A stretch of 64,000 nucleotides of DNA from Roseovarius azorensis (GTDB taxonomy: Bacteria > Pseudomonadota > Alphaproteobacteria > Rhodobacterales > Rhodobacteraceae). This document shows, in pieces, positions 46,427 to 54,614 of the stretch. The notes beneath the pieces are model-generated. The model did no database searches. It was not told where the DNA came from and was given only the letters and a program-made list of their open reading frames with translations. The stretch covers positions 62,001-126,000 of the forward strand of contig NZ_FOAG01000009.1 in assembly GCF_900109455.1 (NCBI RefSeq). Direction: 5' to 3'. The position numbers and the translations under genes were made by a program. Numbering within the stretch: the first letter of the stretch is position 1; each line of letters opens with the position of its first letter.

Positions 46427-47725
46427 ATGATCCAGATGGTCGCCGTACAGGATTCTGCTGACACAGAAGACTTGCCAGAAGGTACGACGCTCTTGAACGG
46501 GCAGTTTCTGATCAGATCCCGCCTTCAGAAAGGCGGGTTCGGAATCACCTATGTCGCGCGCGACAGCCTCGACCGTCAGGTTGTGGTGAAAGAGTGCTTT
46601 CCCTCGGGTATCTGCACGCGCGCGAACGGCCGGGTGCGACCGCTGATGCCCGATGTCGAACTTCAGTTTGCAGCCCTCAAGCGGCAATTCATCCGCGAAG
46701 CACGCCAGATGGCAAAACTGATTCACCCCAATATCGTCGCAGTTCACCAGGTGTTCGAGGAAAACAACACTGCCTACATGGCGCTCGATCAGGTAAAAGG
46801 CGTGGATCTGACGACGCTGTCGCAGGAACACCCCGAAAGGATCACGAACGCGTTTCTCCACACGTTGCTGGACCAGATACTCAAGGCAATCGGGCACACG
46901 CACGACCACGGCGTCCTGCACCGCGATATCTCTCCCGACAACATCCTCGCAGACGATGCGGACCACATCACGCTGATTGATTTCGGCGCAGCGCGGGAAA
47001 GCGGCATTCCGTCGACAGGCAATCAGTCGATCATCGTTGCCGTCAAGGATGGCTATTCCCCGCACGAGTTCTATGTGTCCGACGCCAGACACGATTTTTC
47101 GAGCGATCTCTATTCGCTGGGTGCCACCCTTTATGACATGATTACCGGGTCTCCGCCGCCGGATTGCCAGTCGCGGCTTGCTGCGGTGTCCAGCGGCGCT
47201 CCGGACCCTTACCTGCCGCTGGCATCGTCCGATTTCGACTTCGACTACAACATTCTCGCGACCGTCGACCGGGCGCTGGAAATTCCGCAGGAAGATCGTT
47301 TTCAATCCGCAAGCGACTGGGCCACAGAACTGGAGACCACGCCCAGGGTGCGCCCCGCCCGGCGGCCCGAGCTGTTACCCGATCCGCATCTGGAAACCAA
47401 GATCGCCCAGATCGTCGCGTCGACGAACACGCTTCTGCAACGCCGGAAACCCGACAGCGCCCCCACGGGTATCGCACCACCCACCGCACAGAGCGTCGCT
47501 CCCGAGTCGCAGAAAGTCGTGGATATCTTCGGCAACCGGATCGACGATCTCGAGGCTTGGCAGGCCGAGCAGGAACTCGAAATCCAGGCCAGGCAGATGA
47601 AATACAAAAAGCCGGATGACACCCGCAAACCGGAACAAGAAGAGACTGATCCAAAACGCAAATCCTGGATCATGAACCTGATTTCACGCTGCCTGCCGGG
47701 ACGCCGAGCGTCGCGACTGCCCTGA
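46427..47725 (+). CDS. Serine/threonine protein kinase (first gene of the module)
   Basis: 432 residues. Eukaryotic-like kinase core: Gly loop QKGGFG (35-40), ATP Lys55 in VVVKECF, Glu91 in REARQM, catalytic HRDISPDN (165-172), DFG (185-187) and a C-lobe segment GYSPHEFY (209-216). All catalytic residues are intact. From about 320 the protein is polar and probably flexible, with no membrane span, so it is cytoplasmic, and it ends in a basic tail. The start is uncertain: ATG 46427 is preferred to GTG 46391 and ATG 46436; no strong ribosome-binding site is visible. It would phosphorylate Thr/Ser on the FHA protein or GTPases of the same operon. It is 23 bp before the FHA gene. Confidence 0.9.
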   Translation: MIQMVAVQDSADTEDLPEGTTLLNGQFLIRSRLQKGGFGITYVARDSLDRQVVVKECFPSGICTRANGRVRPLMPDVELQFAALKRQFIREARQMAKLIHPNIVAVHQVFEENNTAYMALDQVKGVDLTTLSQEHPERITNAFLHTLLDQILKAIGHTHDHGVLHRDISPDNILADDADHITLIDFGAARESGIPSTGNQSIIVAVKDGYSPHEFYVSDARHDFSSDLYSLGATLYDMITGSPPPDCQSRLAAVSSGAPDPYLPLASSDFDFDYNILATVDRALEIPQEDRFQSASDWATELETTPRVRPARRPELLPDPHLETKIAQIVASTNTLLQRRKPDSAPTGIAPPTAQSVAPESQKVVDIFGNRIDDLEAWQAEQELEIQARQMKYKKPDDTRKPEQEETDPKRKSWIMNLISRCLPGRRASRLP

Positions 47726-47748
47726 TTGAAATGCCGAGGAGATACCTG

Positions 47749-48816
47749 ATGAGATTCATTCGCGAAATCATAAGCGAAAAGCGCAGCGCGCCGGTGGCTG
47801 AAACTGCTGATCTGGCAAAGCCTGACACAGGCGAATCGCGCTACGAACCGCTCCGCGCCGGTGCGCAGATGTATCCGCCGGGCCGGGCGAGCGATCCGTT
47901 GCCCCTCGATGCGTATGAACTGCCACAGGATGACAGCTTCGAGGATGCGGAATTCGACTCCGATTTCTCACTCTTCGATCAATCCGGGGAGGAAATCGGG
48001 GATTCGGCCCCCGATCAGGTCGAGGATGCGCAACCGGACCTCCGCCAGCCGATGAACACGGACGATCTTGCGTTCGACGATGCGCAGGAGGAGGAGGACT
48101 ATTTCAAGGATCTGGATATCTCCGATCTGAACGATCTGCAGGGCATCGCCGATCCTTTCGAAAAGCTCCGTCAGGAGCATTTTGAACAGAGAGCGGAATA
48201 CCAGGCTCCCGATCCTCTGGAGACTTGCGAACCCGAGGAACTGCCGGCCATGGACGCACGGATGCCCATCGCAGAGCCTTTGCCGGAGCGCCCCGTCGAG
48301 GAAACGTCATCCGTCGAAGTCCCGGCACCCGCCGCCGGGCGCGGGTCAAGCCGGTCCGGTCGCGTCAAGACGCGGCTGCTGGGCTTTTCTGCCGGTTCAC
48401 TCGACCAGACTGACATGTTCGAGAAAACCACAAGCCACTCTGACAGCCCGTTCCCGGTCGGCTGGCTGGTGGTTGTCTCCGAACTCGGTCGGGGCGCCTC
48501 TTTCGCGCTGCATGACGGGGTTTCAAAGGTCGGGCGCGGCACGGATCAGACCGTGTGCCTCAACTTTGGCGACAACAGCATCTCGCGCGACAATCACCTG
48601 TCGATTGCCTACGACTCCGAACAAAACAGGTTCTTCGTCGGGCATAGCGGCAAATCGAACCTGGTTCGCCTGAACAACAAGCCGCTTCTGAGCACCGAAG
48701 AGCTTTGTTCCAGAGATCAGATCCGGCTGGGCGAGACGACACTTAGGTTCATCGCCCTTTGCGAGGACGATTTCACCTGGGCCAAGTCAGAACAAGAAGC
48801 CCTGAAACGTGCCTGA
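47749..48816 (+). CDS. FHA-domain protein with long acidic N-terminal region
   Basis: 355 residues. Residues 1-195 are acidic, low-complexity and probably disordered. A basic patch GRVKTRLLGF (204-213) contains Thr208, a good kinase target. The FHA fold (about 239-336) has VGRG (261-264), SRDNH (279-283) and N310, the residues that grip phospho-Thr. So the protein can be both substrate and phospho-Thr reader, like Fha adaptors of T6SS-linked kinase pathways. Start: ATG at 47749 follows GAGGAG by a good distance; an ATG at 47731 is less likely. Its stop overlaps the phosphatase start. Confidence 0.9.
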   Translation: MRFIREIISEKRSAPVAETADLAKPDTGESRYEPLRAGAQMYPPGRASDPLPLDAYELPQDDSFEDAEFDSDFSLFDQSGEEIGDSAPDQVEDAQPDLRQPMNTDDLAFDDAQEEEDYFKDLDISDLNDLQGIADPFEKLRQEHFEQRAEYQAPDPLETCEPEELPAMDARMPIAEPLPERPVEETSSVEVPAPAAGRGSSRSGRVKTRLLGFSAGSLDQTDMFEKTTSHSDSPFPVGWLVVVSELGRGASFALHDGVSKVGRGTDQTVCLNFGDNSISRDNHLSIAYDSEQNRFFVGHSGKSNLVRLNNKPLLSTEELCSRDQIRLGETTLRFIALCEDDFTWAKSEQEALKRA

Positions 48817-49744
48817 AACGGTCCAATATGTCTATGATGCTGCCCCTGCAATCATTCAGGGGCAGCGCGAGTATCAGGAGGACACGCTGGCCGTGGATTT
48901 CACCGCCGGTGCGGGGATGGGTTTCATCGTACTGGCCGACGGAATGGGCGGGCATTCGGCGGGCGATGTGGCAAGCAAGATCGTCGTGACCGAAATCTTC
49001 AGCGAATTGAAGATGCGTGCCGACGATGCCGAACAATTGGAATCGGACATCGGCAAGATCCTGCATGCCGCCGTGAGCGGCGCCAATGAATGTATCGGCA
49101 GGATGGCCAGTGAAAGTCCCCGGATGCAGGGCATGGGCGCGACGCTCGTCGCGCCGATCGTGATCGACAACCGGCTCTACTGGATATCGGTCGGCGACTC
49201 GCCTCTCTACATGTTCCGCGGCAACCGCCTGTTCCGCCTGAACGAGGAGCATTCCGTAAAACGACGCATGGCCCAACTTGTCGACCGGGGCGAGATGGCG
49301 CGAGAGGTGGCGGACGAGCATCCCGACCGGGGCTGCCTGACATCGGTTCTGATCGGCAGCACAATTCCGGAAATCGACTGCCGCGACACGCCTGTTGAAC
49401 TGCGGCACGACGACATCGTGATTGCCGCCAGCGATGGGCTACAGTTCATCAGCGATCTGGAAATCGCACGCATCGTCTATGAATCACGCACCCTGCCAAG
49501 CGCCGAGATCAGCGCCAGACTGGTCAAACGCATTACCGATCTCAACGATCCCGACCAGGACAACCTCTCGCTTTGCGTTCTCAAGGTGCAGGAACGATCC
49601 AGACTCGCCTGCGCTGCCGCTGATATCGCGGCACCCGCACCCGTCGCCGAGGTCCAGTCCACCCGAACATCCATGCTCGCAAGGGTGAACGGGAAAACGA
49701 CGATCTGGACCAGAAACACTTTTCAGGGACGTGAACTGCGATGA
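48809..49744 (+). CDS. PP2C-family protein phosphatase
   Basis: 311 residues; start codon GTG overlapping the FHA gene by 8 bp. The PPM core has REYQED (20-25), LADGMGGH (42-49), GDSPLY (129-134), ASDGL (207-211) and DQDN (249-252): all Asp ligands for the two metals are present. The catalytic domain ends near 262. A 50-residue tail follows with many Thr/Ser/Arg residues (SMLARVNGKTTIWTRNTFQG), possibly a kinase target. It would remove phosphate from Ser/Thr placed by the neighbour kinase. The stop codon overlaps the next ATG (ATGA). Confidence 0.92.
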   Translation: MPETVQYVYDAAPAIIQGQREYQEDTLAVDFTAGAGMGFIVLADGMGGHSAGDVASKIVVTEIFSELKMRADDAEQLESDIGKILHAAVSGANECIGRMASESPRMQGMGATLVAPIVIDNRLYWISVGDSPLYMFRGNRLFRLNEEHSVKRRMAQLVDRGEMAREVADEHPDRGCLTSVLIGSTIPEIDCRDTPVELRHDDIVIAASDGLQFISDLEIARIVYESRTLPSAEISARLVKRITDLNDPDQDNLSLCVLKVQERSRLACAAADIAAPAPVAEVQSTRTSMLARVNGKTTIWTRNTFQGRELR

Positions 49745-51003
49745 TGTTACCCGATCTTCAGGACATGACCGAGCGTCTTCAGCTTGCGCTGAACGACGAC
49801 AGGTTGCCGCACGAGTTTCTGAAGGTCGGCAAACAGTTGCTCGCACATCTGACGGAACCCACGCAAATCGCCGTTCTGGGCCTGCCCGGTTCGGGCAAGA
49901 CCAGCTTGCTGAACATCATCCTCCGCGAAACGGTGATGCCGGATCTCCAGAATGTTCCGATCATCGAGCTGGTTCACGGCAAAACCGCTCGCGTCACCTA
50001 TGAGGCGCTGACAGCCACCGCCACACGGCGCGACGGTGTTGCGACACAGGCCGACATTCCGCCGCGAACATTTCGCGTCATTCAGGAGTTGCCCCTGCCT
50101 CAGCTTGAGGACAAGAGCCTGATCGAGATCAATATGCCCGAGGACTTCGGACAGCGTTCGGATCTGCTCGAATGGGCGGCGAAAAAGGCACATATCGCGA
50201 TCTGGTGCTCGGAAAATTTCGACGACCGGGAATGCTCGATCTGGTCTTCCGTTCCGGATCGCCTGAAGGATCACAGCTTTCTCGCACTCACCAAGGCGGA
50301 CCGGTTGCAAATGAAAGGCGTGCTTGCCGAGCAGGTATCCCGCTTTCAGGAACATTTTGCGGACGAGTTTCTCTGCCTCTTTCCCGTTGCGACCAAGCAG
50401 GCGAGCGCCGCCTGCGCATCCGGCACCGTCACCAGCGTCGGGCTGTGGAAGGCAAGCGGCGGCAAGGCTCTCGCGGATGGCATTGATCGCGAGATCGCGA
50501 CCGCCAGGCTGGCCGACAGGGATCATGCGGACGTGTTGCTGACCCGGATCGGTTTTGCCACAAGGCCGCAGACCGCCCATCCCGAGACCAGGGACACCGC
50601 CAAGCCGCAGACGGTATCGGCGCCCGAAAGATCACAGGCCGCCCCGGCGGCGCAGCCCCCGGCACCCGCCGCATCGCAGATGGGCCGCGACGAGGCGATC
50701 GAAATGGCGCTCTCCCTCCTGCAGAATTGCGCCAATGAAATGCTCGCCGATGGCACGGACCAGCACACATTACCGCCCGAACGGATCCTGGATCAATGCG
50801 TGCAGGCGGCGCAGGCGCTGGCCACATTGCTGATGGACACGCAGCCCGACGACCCTGAAATCAGCGCGCTTCGCGAGGACGCGCTGGAGAGCGAGCAGGT
50901 GATCATGTTGTTGCAGCTTGAGCGCAGCCAGACCGCAGCCAGCGACGCGATCACCGTTCTGCTTCAACTGAAAAAAGAAATGTCATTGTTGAGTGCAGGA
51001 TGA
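49741..51003 (+). CDS. P-loop GTPase-like protein with helical C-terminus (module GTPase 1)
   Basis: 420 residues. Walker A GLPGSGKTS (47-55) within a Ras-like or dynamin-like strand order, a degenerate G3 (INMPEDFG instead of DxxG), and G4-like FLALTKADRL around 180-190. A Pro/Ala/Thr-rich linker (about 285-325) leads to an all-helical C-terminal part (326-420). GTP binding is likely; hydrolysis may be poor. I do not recognise it as a named family. Overlaps the phosphatase and the dynamin-like gene by ATGA, so dosage is coupled. Confidence 0.75.
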   Translation: MMLPDLQDMTERLQLALNDDRLPHEFLKVGKQLLAHLTEPTQIAVLGLPGSGKTSLLNIILRETVMPDLQNVPIIELVHGKTARVTYEALTATATRRDGVATQADIPPRTFRVIQELPLPQLEDKSLIEINMPEDFGQRSDLLEWAAKKAHIAIWCSENFDDRECSIWSSVPDRLKDHSFLALTKADRLQMKGVLAEQVSRFQEHFADEFLCLFPVATKQASAACASGTVTSVGLWKASGGKALADGIDREIATARLADRDHADVLLTRIGFATRPQTAHPETRDTAKPQTVSAPERSQAAPAAQPPAPAASQMGRDEAIEMALSLLQNCANEMLADGTDQHTLPPERILDQCVQAAQALATLLMDTQPDDPEISALREDALESEQVIMLLQLERSQTAASDAITVLLQLKKEMSLLSAG

Positions 51004-53210
51004 AACCCGGACCTGAAAACCTCCCTCTCGTTCTGGATGATTTCCTTTTGTCGTTCGGCCCGGAATCCTCCGGCGAACCGGCCAGAAAAGATCCGGATCC
51101 CCGCAGAAAGGCTGACCAGATGAACGTCGAGGTCCCGATCAGACCGGAGAAACCAACCTCGGTTCTCGCGCAACCGGATTACCTGAATGCCGGTCTTGAA
51201 CCGCTCCGGGAATTCGCGGATCGCGCCCGGCGCGTGCAGGAAGAGCTGACGGCGCTCCAACAGGCGGCAGGCGATTCAGCCAGGCGCGCGGTTGCCCGTC
51301 TGGGCAGGGAATTGAACGACTTTGAACCCGCAGTCACCTTTCTGGGTCAGGTGAAATCGGGCAAGACATCGCTCGTCAACGCGATGGCGGGCTGGCCCGA
51401 CCTCTTGCCGTCGGATGTGAATCCCTGGACTTCCGTAGTCACCTCGCTGCATCTCTCTCCCGGTCGCGAAAGGCAGGAAACAGGCGCCAGTTTCCAGTTC
51501 ATGGAAGAAGATGAATGGGACCGGCTCGTTCACAAGGGCGGGCGGCTGGGCGAGATGGCCAATCGCGCAGGCGCGAGCGGAGAGCTGGAAACCATCCGCC
51601 AGCAGATCGAAATGCTGCGTGAAAAGTCGCGCAAGCGCCTTGGCAACAAGTTCGAGATGCTGCTGGGCCAGGAACATGAATACGGCTACTTCGACAAGAA
51701 CCTGCTGGAACGCTACATCTGCATCGGCGACGATTTCTTTGACGACGACCCGGCAGAGGACATCGCGAACCAGGGGCGCTTTGCCGATATCACGCGCTCG
51801 GCCGATCTTTACCTGAACTGCAACAGCAAACCGTTTCGCATGTGCCTGCGCGACACGCCTGGCGTGAACGATACCTTCATGATGCGTGAACAGGTGACGA
51901 TCAACGCCGTGAGATCCAGCCGCATCTGCATCGTCGTGCTGTCCGCCCATCAGGCCCTGACCTCGGTCGACATGGCCCTGATCCGCATGATCTCCAGCCT
52001 GAAATCCAGGGATGTCGTCATTTTCGTGAACCGGATCGACGAATTGCACGACCCCTCGGCGCAGATCCCGGAAATCGAGACGAGCCTGCGCAAGGTGCTC
52101 GCCGATCACAAGGGCCCGGAAGACGCCGACATCATCTTCGGCAGCGCCTACTGGGCCAATACCGTTCTGACCGAAAATCTCGACCGGATGCACAGCGCCA
52201 GCACCAACGCGCTGATGAAATACGCCGAGATGAAACTGAACGCCTCGACCCTCGATCAATCTCCTGCGGCGATGATCTGGCACCTGTCCGGCCTGCCCGA
52301 ACTGAACCGGATCATATCCGAGAGGATCGTCACGAAACTTGGCGATCCGAAACTGACCAGGATCGCCAGCTCTGCGGTCACGATCGCCAGCGGCCAGCAG
52401 GCCGCGAACATGGTGCGCGTCCAAGGGCATCAGCTCCATGACCCGATGAGCATGTTTGCGGTCAGAAGCGAACTCAACGCCCTTGCAGAGCGTCACAGGA
52501 CAATCCTGTCGGAAAAGATCAATCAGACAATCCAGGCCTATCAGTCCCGCGCGGATCGGGCTCATGCCAACTTTGTCGAGCGCGCAACCCATTCGCTGAT
52601 CACGCATCTTGAGAATGACGGATCGGGTCAGGTCTGGTCCTACAGCCCCACCGGGCTGCGAATGCTGCTCAAATCGGCCTACGCGCTATTTGCATCCCGC
52701 GTGCAGAACGCAGCCAGAAGCCAGTATGAACTGGCCGTCGTGGATATCGCCGAACTCTACTTCAACGCCTTCGGTCGGGCCGTCGAAGGCATCGAACTTA
52801 GCGTGCCCGAGGTGCAGGAACTGCCGGCCCCGGTTACCATCGCGCAGACGATCGCACTGGACTTCAACGATGGCTGGTGGATGTCATGGTGGCGGCGGAC
52901 GCGCGGCTACAAGGCTTTTGCCAGGCAGTTTCACACCCTGGTCATGGCTGAAACTCAAGACTTCATGACCCAGCTCAAGACGGTTCAGACCGCGCAGATC
53001 CACGACCAGATGATCTACACGCTGAATGCGTTTTTTGAACAGAACCTCGACATCATGATCGAGATCAGCGGCGGCCATGAAGACAGAGAAGGGAATCGAC
53101 GCAAATGCCTGGAGCCTGAAAAACTTGAACGCCTGGACAAGATCGAAGGCATCATCGACAGGCTGAAATCCTGCTGCAGGCTACCCGAGACGGAAGGGGC
53201 CGGAACATGA
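51000..53210 (+). CDS. Dynamin-like GTPase (module GTPase 2)
   Basis: 736 residues. After a 110-residue N-terminal extension come G1 GQVKSGKTS (116-124), G2 Thr near 144, G3 DTPG (285-288) and G4 NRID (344-347). Predicted long helices follow (from about 430), as in the bundle and stalk of bacterial dynamins. A Trp-rich segment (GWWMSWWRRTRGYKAF, about 621-636) looks like a membrane-insertion paddle. Bacterial dynamins bend, tether or fuse membranes on GTP hydrolysis. The gene overlaps its neighbours on both sides by ATGA, which suggests a fixed stoichiometry with GTPases 1 and 3. An alternative start is ATG at 51120. Confidence 0.88.
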   Translation: MKPGPENLPLVLDDFLLSFGPESSGEPARKDPDPRRKADQMNVEVPIRPEKPTSVLAQPDYLNAGLEPLREFADRARRVQEELTALQQAAGDSARRAVARLGRELNDFEPAVTFLGQVKSGKTSLVNAMAGWPDLLPSDVNPWTSVVTSLHLSPGRERQETGASFQFMEEDEWDRLVHKGGRLGEMANRAGASGELETIRQQIEMLREKSRKRLGNKFEMLLGQEHEYGYFDKNLLERYICIGDDFFDDDPAEDIANQGRFADITRSADLYLNCNSKPFRMCLRDTPGVNDTFMMREQVTINAVRSSRICIVVLSAHQALTSVDMALIRMISSLKSRDVVIFVNRIDELHDPSAQIPEIETSLRKVLADHKGPEDADIIFGSAYWANTVLTENLDRMHSASTNALMKYAEMKLNASTLDQSPAAMIWHLSGLPELNRIISERIVTKLGDPKLTRIASSAVTIASGQQAANMVRVQGHQLHDPMSMFAVRSELNALAERHRTILSEKINQTIQAYQSRADRAHANFVERATHSLITHLENDGSGQVWSYSPTGLRMLLKSAYALFASRVQNAARSQYELAVVDIAELYFNAFGRAVEGIELSVPEVQELPAPVTIAQTIALDFNDGWWMSWWRRTRGYKAFARQFHTLVMAETQDFMTQLKTVQTAQIHDQMIYTLNAFFEQNLDIMIEISGGHEDREGNRRKCLEPEKLERLDKIEGIIDRLKSCCRLPETEGAGT

Positions 53211-54127
53211 GCGAAGAAAACCTGATCCGACTGAATCCGGTCGCAGACACCCGCAAGCCCCGCCTTGTGCTGATGGGCGAGTTCAGCGCCGGAAAGAGCA
53301 CGCTTTCCAACATCCTGCTGGGCTGCAACCCGCTGCCCATGCGGGTGACGGCGACGCGCCTGCCGCCTGTCGTCATCTCTCAGGGTCAGCCCGCGGCATT
53401 CACCGTCGGCCACGATGGCGTCAGAACCCCCATTGCGCTCGATAACCTCGAGTCGGTTTCGCTGAGCGAGACAAGGCGGGTCGAACTCTCCATGGAGTCG
53501 GATGCGCTTGAACTGTGCGACATCGTCGACATGCCGGGAATCTCGGACCCGAACATGCCCCCGGAAACCTGGCAGAATGTGATCAGGGAAAACGACCTCG
53601 TGATCTGGTGCACGCACGCGACTCAGGCCTGGCGCAAATCCGAAGCGGCCATCTGGGACAGCCTGCGCGCCGAGACCTCGGGACGGAACCTGCTGCTGAT
53701 CACCCAGTTCGACAAGCTGCAGAACCAGCGGGATCAGGACCGGGTTCTCAAGCGGGTTCAACGCGAGACCGAAGGGCTGTTCGAGGCGATCTATCCGGTA
53801 TCTCTGCTCGTGGCGCTGAACGCCGATGACGATATCGAGGCATGGAGGCGGAGTGGCGCGGCGGAATTTCTCGAGCATGTCATCGGGATGCTTCTCGACT
53901 TCGAACATGGACATTCGAAATTTCCGACCGCAGCAACGCACCACGCTGACGACCCTGCTGCCACCGGGCCAGTATCCCCGATACCAGATGAGGATCACGA
54001 ACCCGTCACGCCAGAACCCGCCAACACTCAGACAGAAGACCGCGTGATGCCAAGACGGGTCCGGCTGAGTTCCGACGCCGGGTCGCGCCGGAACGCCGAT
54101 CGCCGGGCCGCAAGCCGGGGTGGATGA
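53207..54127 (+). CDS. Small dynamin-type GTPase (module GTPase 3)
   Basis: 306 residues. A clean dynamin-style G1 GEFSAGKST (24-32), G2 Thr50 region, G3 DMPG (108-111) and G4-like ITQFDKL (165-171; TQFD in place of NKxD). The GTPase core ends near 235; a Pro/Asp/Thr-rich and finally Arg-rich tail of 70 residues has no helical bundle. So it has the catalytic head without the stalk and may need GTPase 2 as partner. It overlaps the dynamin-like gene by ATGA and is followed after a 103-bp gap by the small protein gene. Confidence 0.85.
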   Translation: MSEENLIRLNPVADTRKPRLVLMGEFSAGKSTLSNILLGCNPLPMRVTATRLPPVVISQGQPAAFTVGHDGVRTPIALDNLESVSLSETRRVELSMESDALELCDIVDMPGISDPNMPPETWQNVIRENDLVIWCTHATQAWRKSEAAIWDSLRAETSGRNLLLITQFDKLQNQRDQDRVLKRVQRETEGLFEAIYPVSLLVALNADDDIEAWRRSGAAEFLEHVIGMLLDFEHGHSKFPTAATHHADDPAATGPVSPIPDEDHEPVTPEPANTQTEDRVMPRRVRLSSDAGSRRNADRRAASRGG

Positions 54128-54230
54128 AAATGCCCCGTCATCATCGCCTTGCGAAATCCAACCGGGATTGCCGTCCATATCCGCAGAACCTGCAGGAGTT
54201 GAATACCGTTGGGCGCAGGAGATCTGACTC

Positions 54231-54614
54231 ATGAAGATTCAGGACCACCTCGACCAGCTTCGGAAATCCTCCTTTGGCTGCAACCTCGCCGCCTTCGGGG
54301 ATATCTCATCCGGTCTCATCCTGCGCTCCAGCTCGGACAGACCCTGCCCGCGCGAACTGCTCGACAGCTTGTGCGAGGACGCCATCCGGTGCTTTGCCCT
54401 GGCGGACCGCCATTCCCGGCCAGAGGGCACCGAGTCGGATGTATACGGCGCGTCAGTCATTTCCTTCACGGCCCGGCGGTCGCATGTATTCGCCCGCAAT
54501 GACACGGAAACCGACGATGTGGTCTGCGCGATCATCGAGCAGGCTCAGGCCATCGACCCCGTGCTCCGCGCTGCCCGGGAAACGGCAGAAAAGATATCGG
54601 AAGACAGCACATGA
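54231..54614 (+). CDS. Unrecognised small protein, possibly Roadblock/LC7-like
   Basis: 127 residues. The pattern NLAAFGDISSGLILRSSSDRPCPRE (a strand-turn-strand start) and the later DVYGASVISFTARRSHVFARN resemble the profilin-like fold of Roadblock/LC7 proteins, which act as GTPase-activating partners or scaffolds. This rests on pattern only. It starts after AGGAGATC and overlaps the next gene by ATGA. Location after three GTPases makes a GTPase-partner role plausible. Confidence 0.6.
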   Translation: MKIQDHLDQLRKSSFGCNLAAFGDISSGLILRSSSDRPCPRELLDSLCEDAIRCFALADRHSRPEGTESDVYGASVISFTARRSHVFARNDTETDDVVCAIIEQAQAIDPVLRAARETAEKISEDST

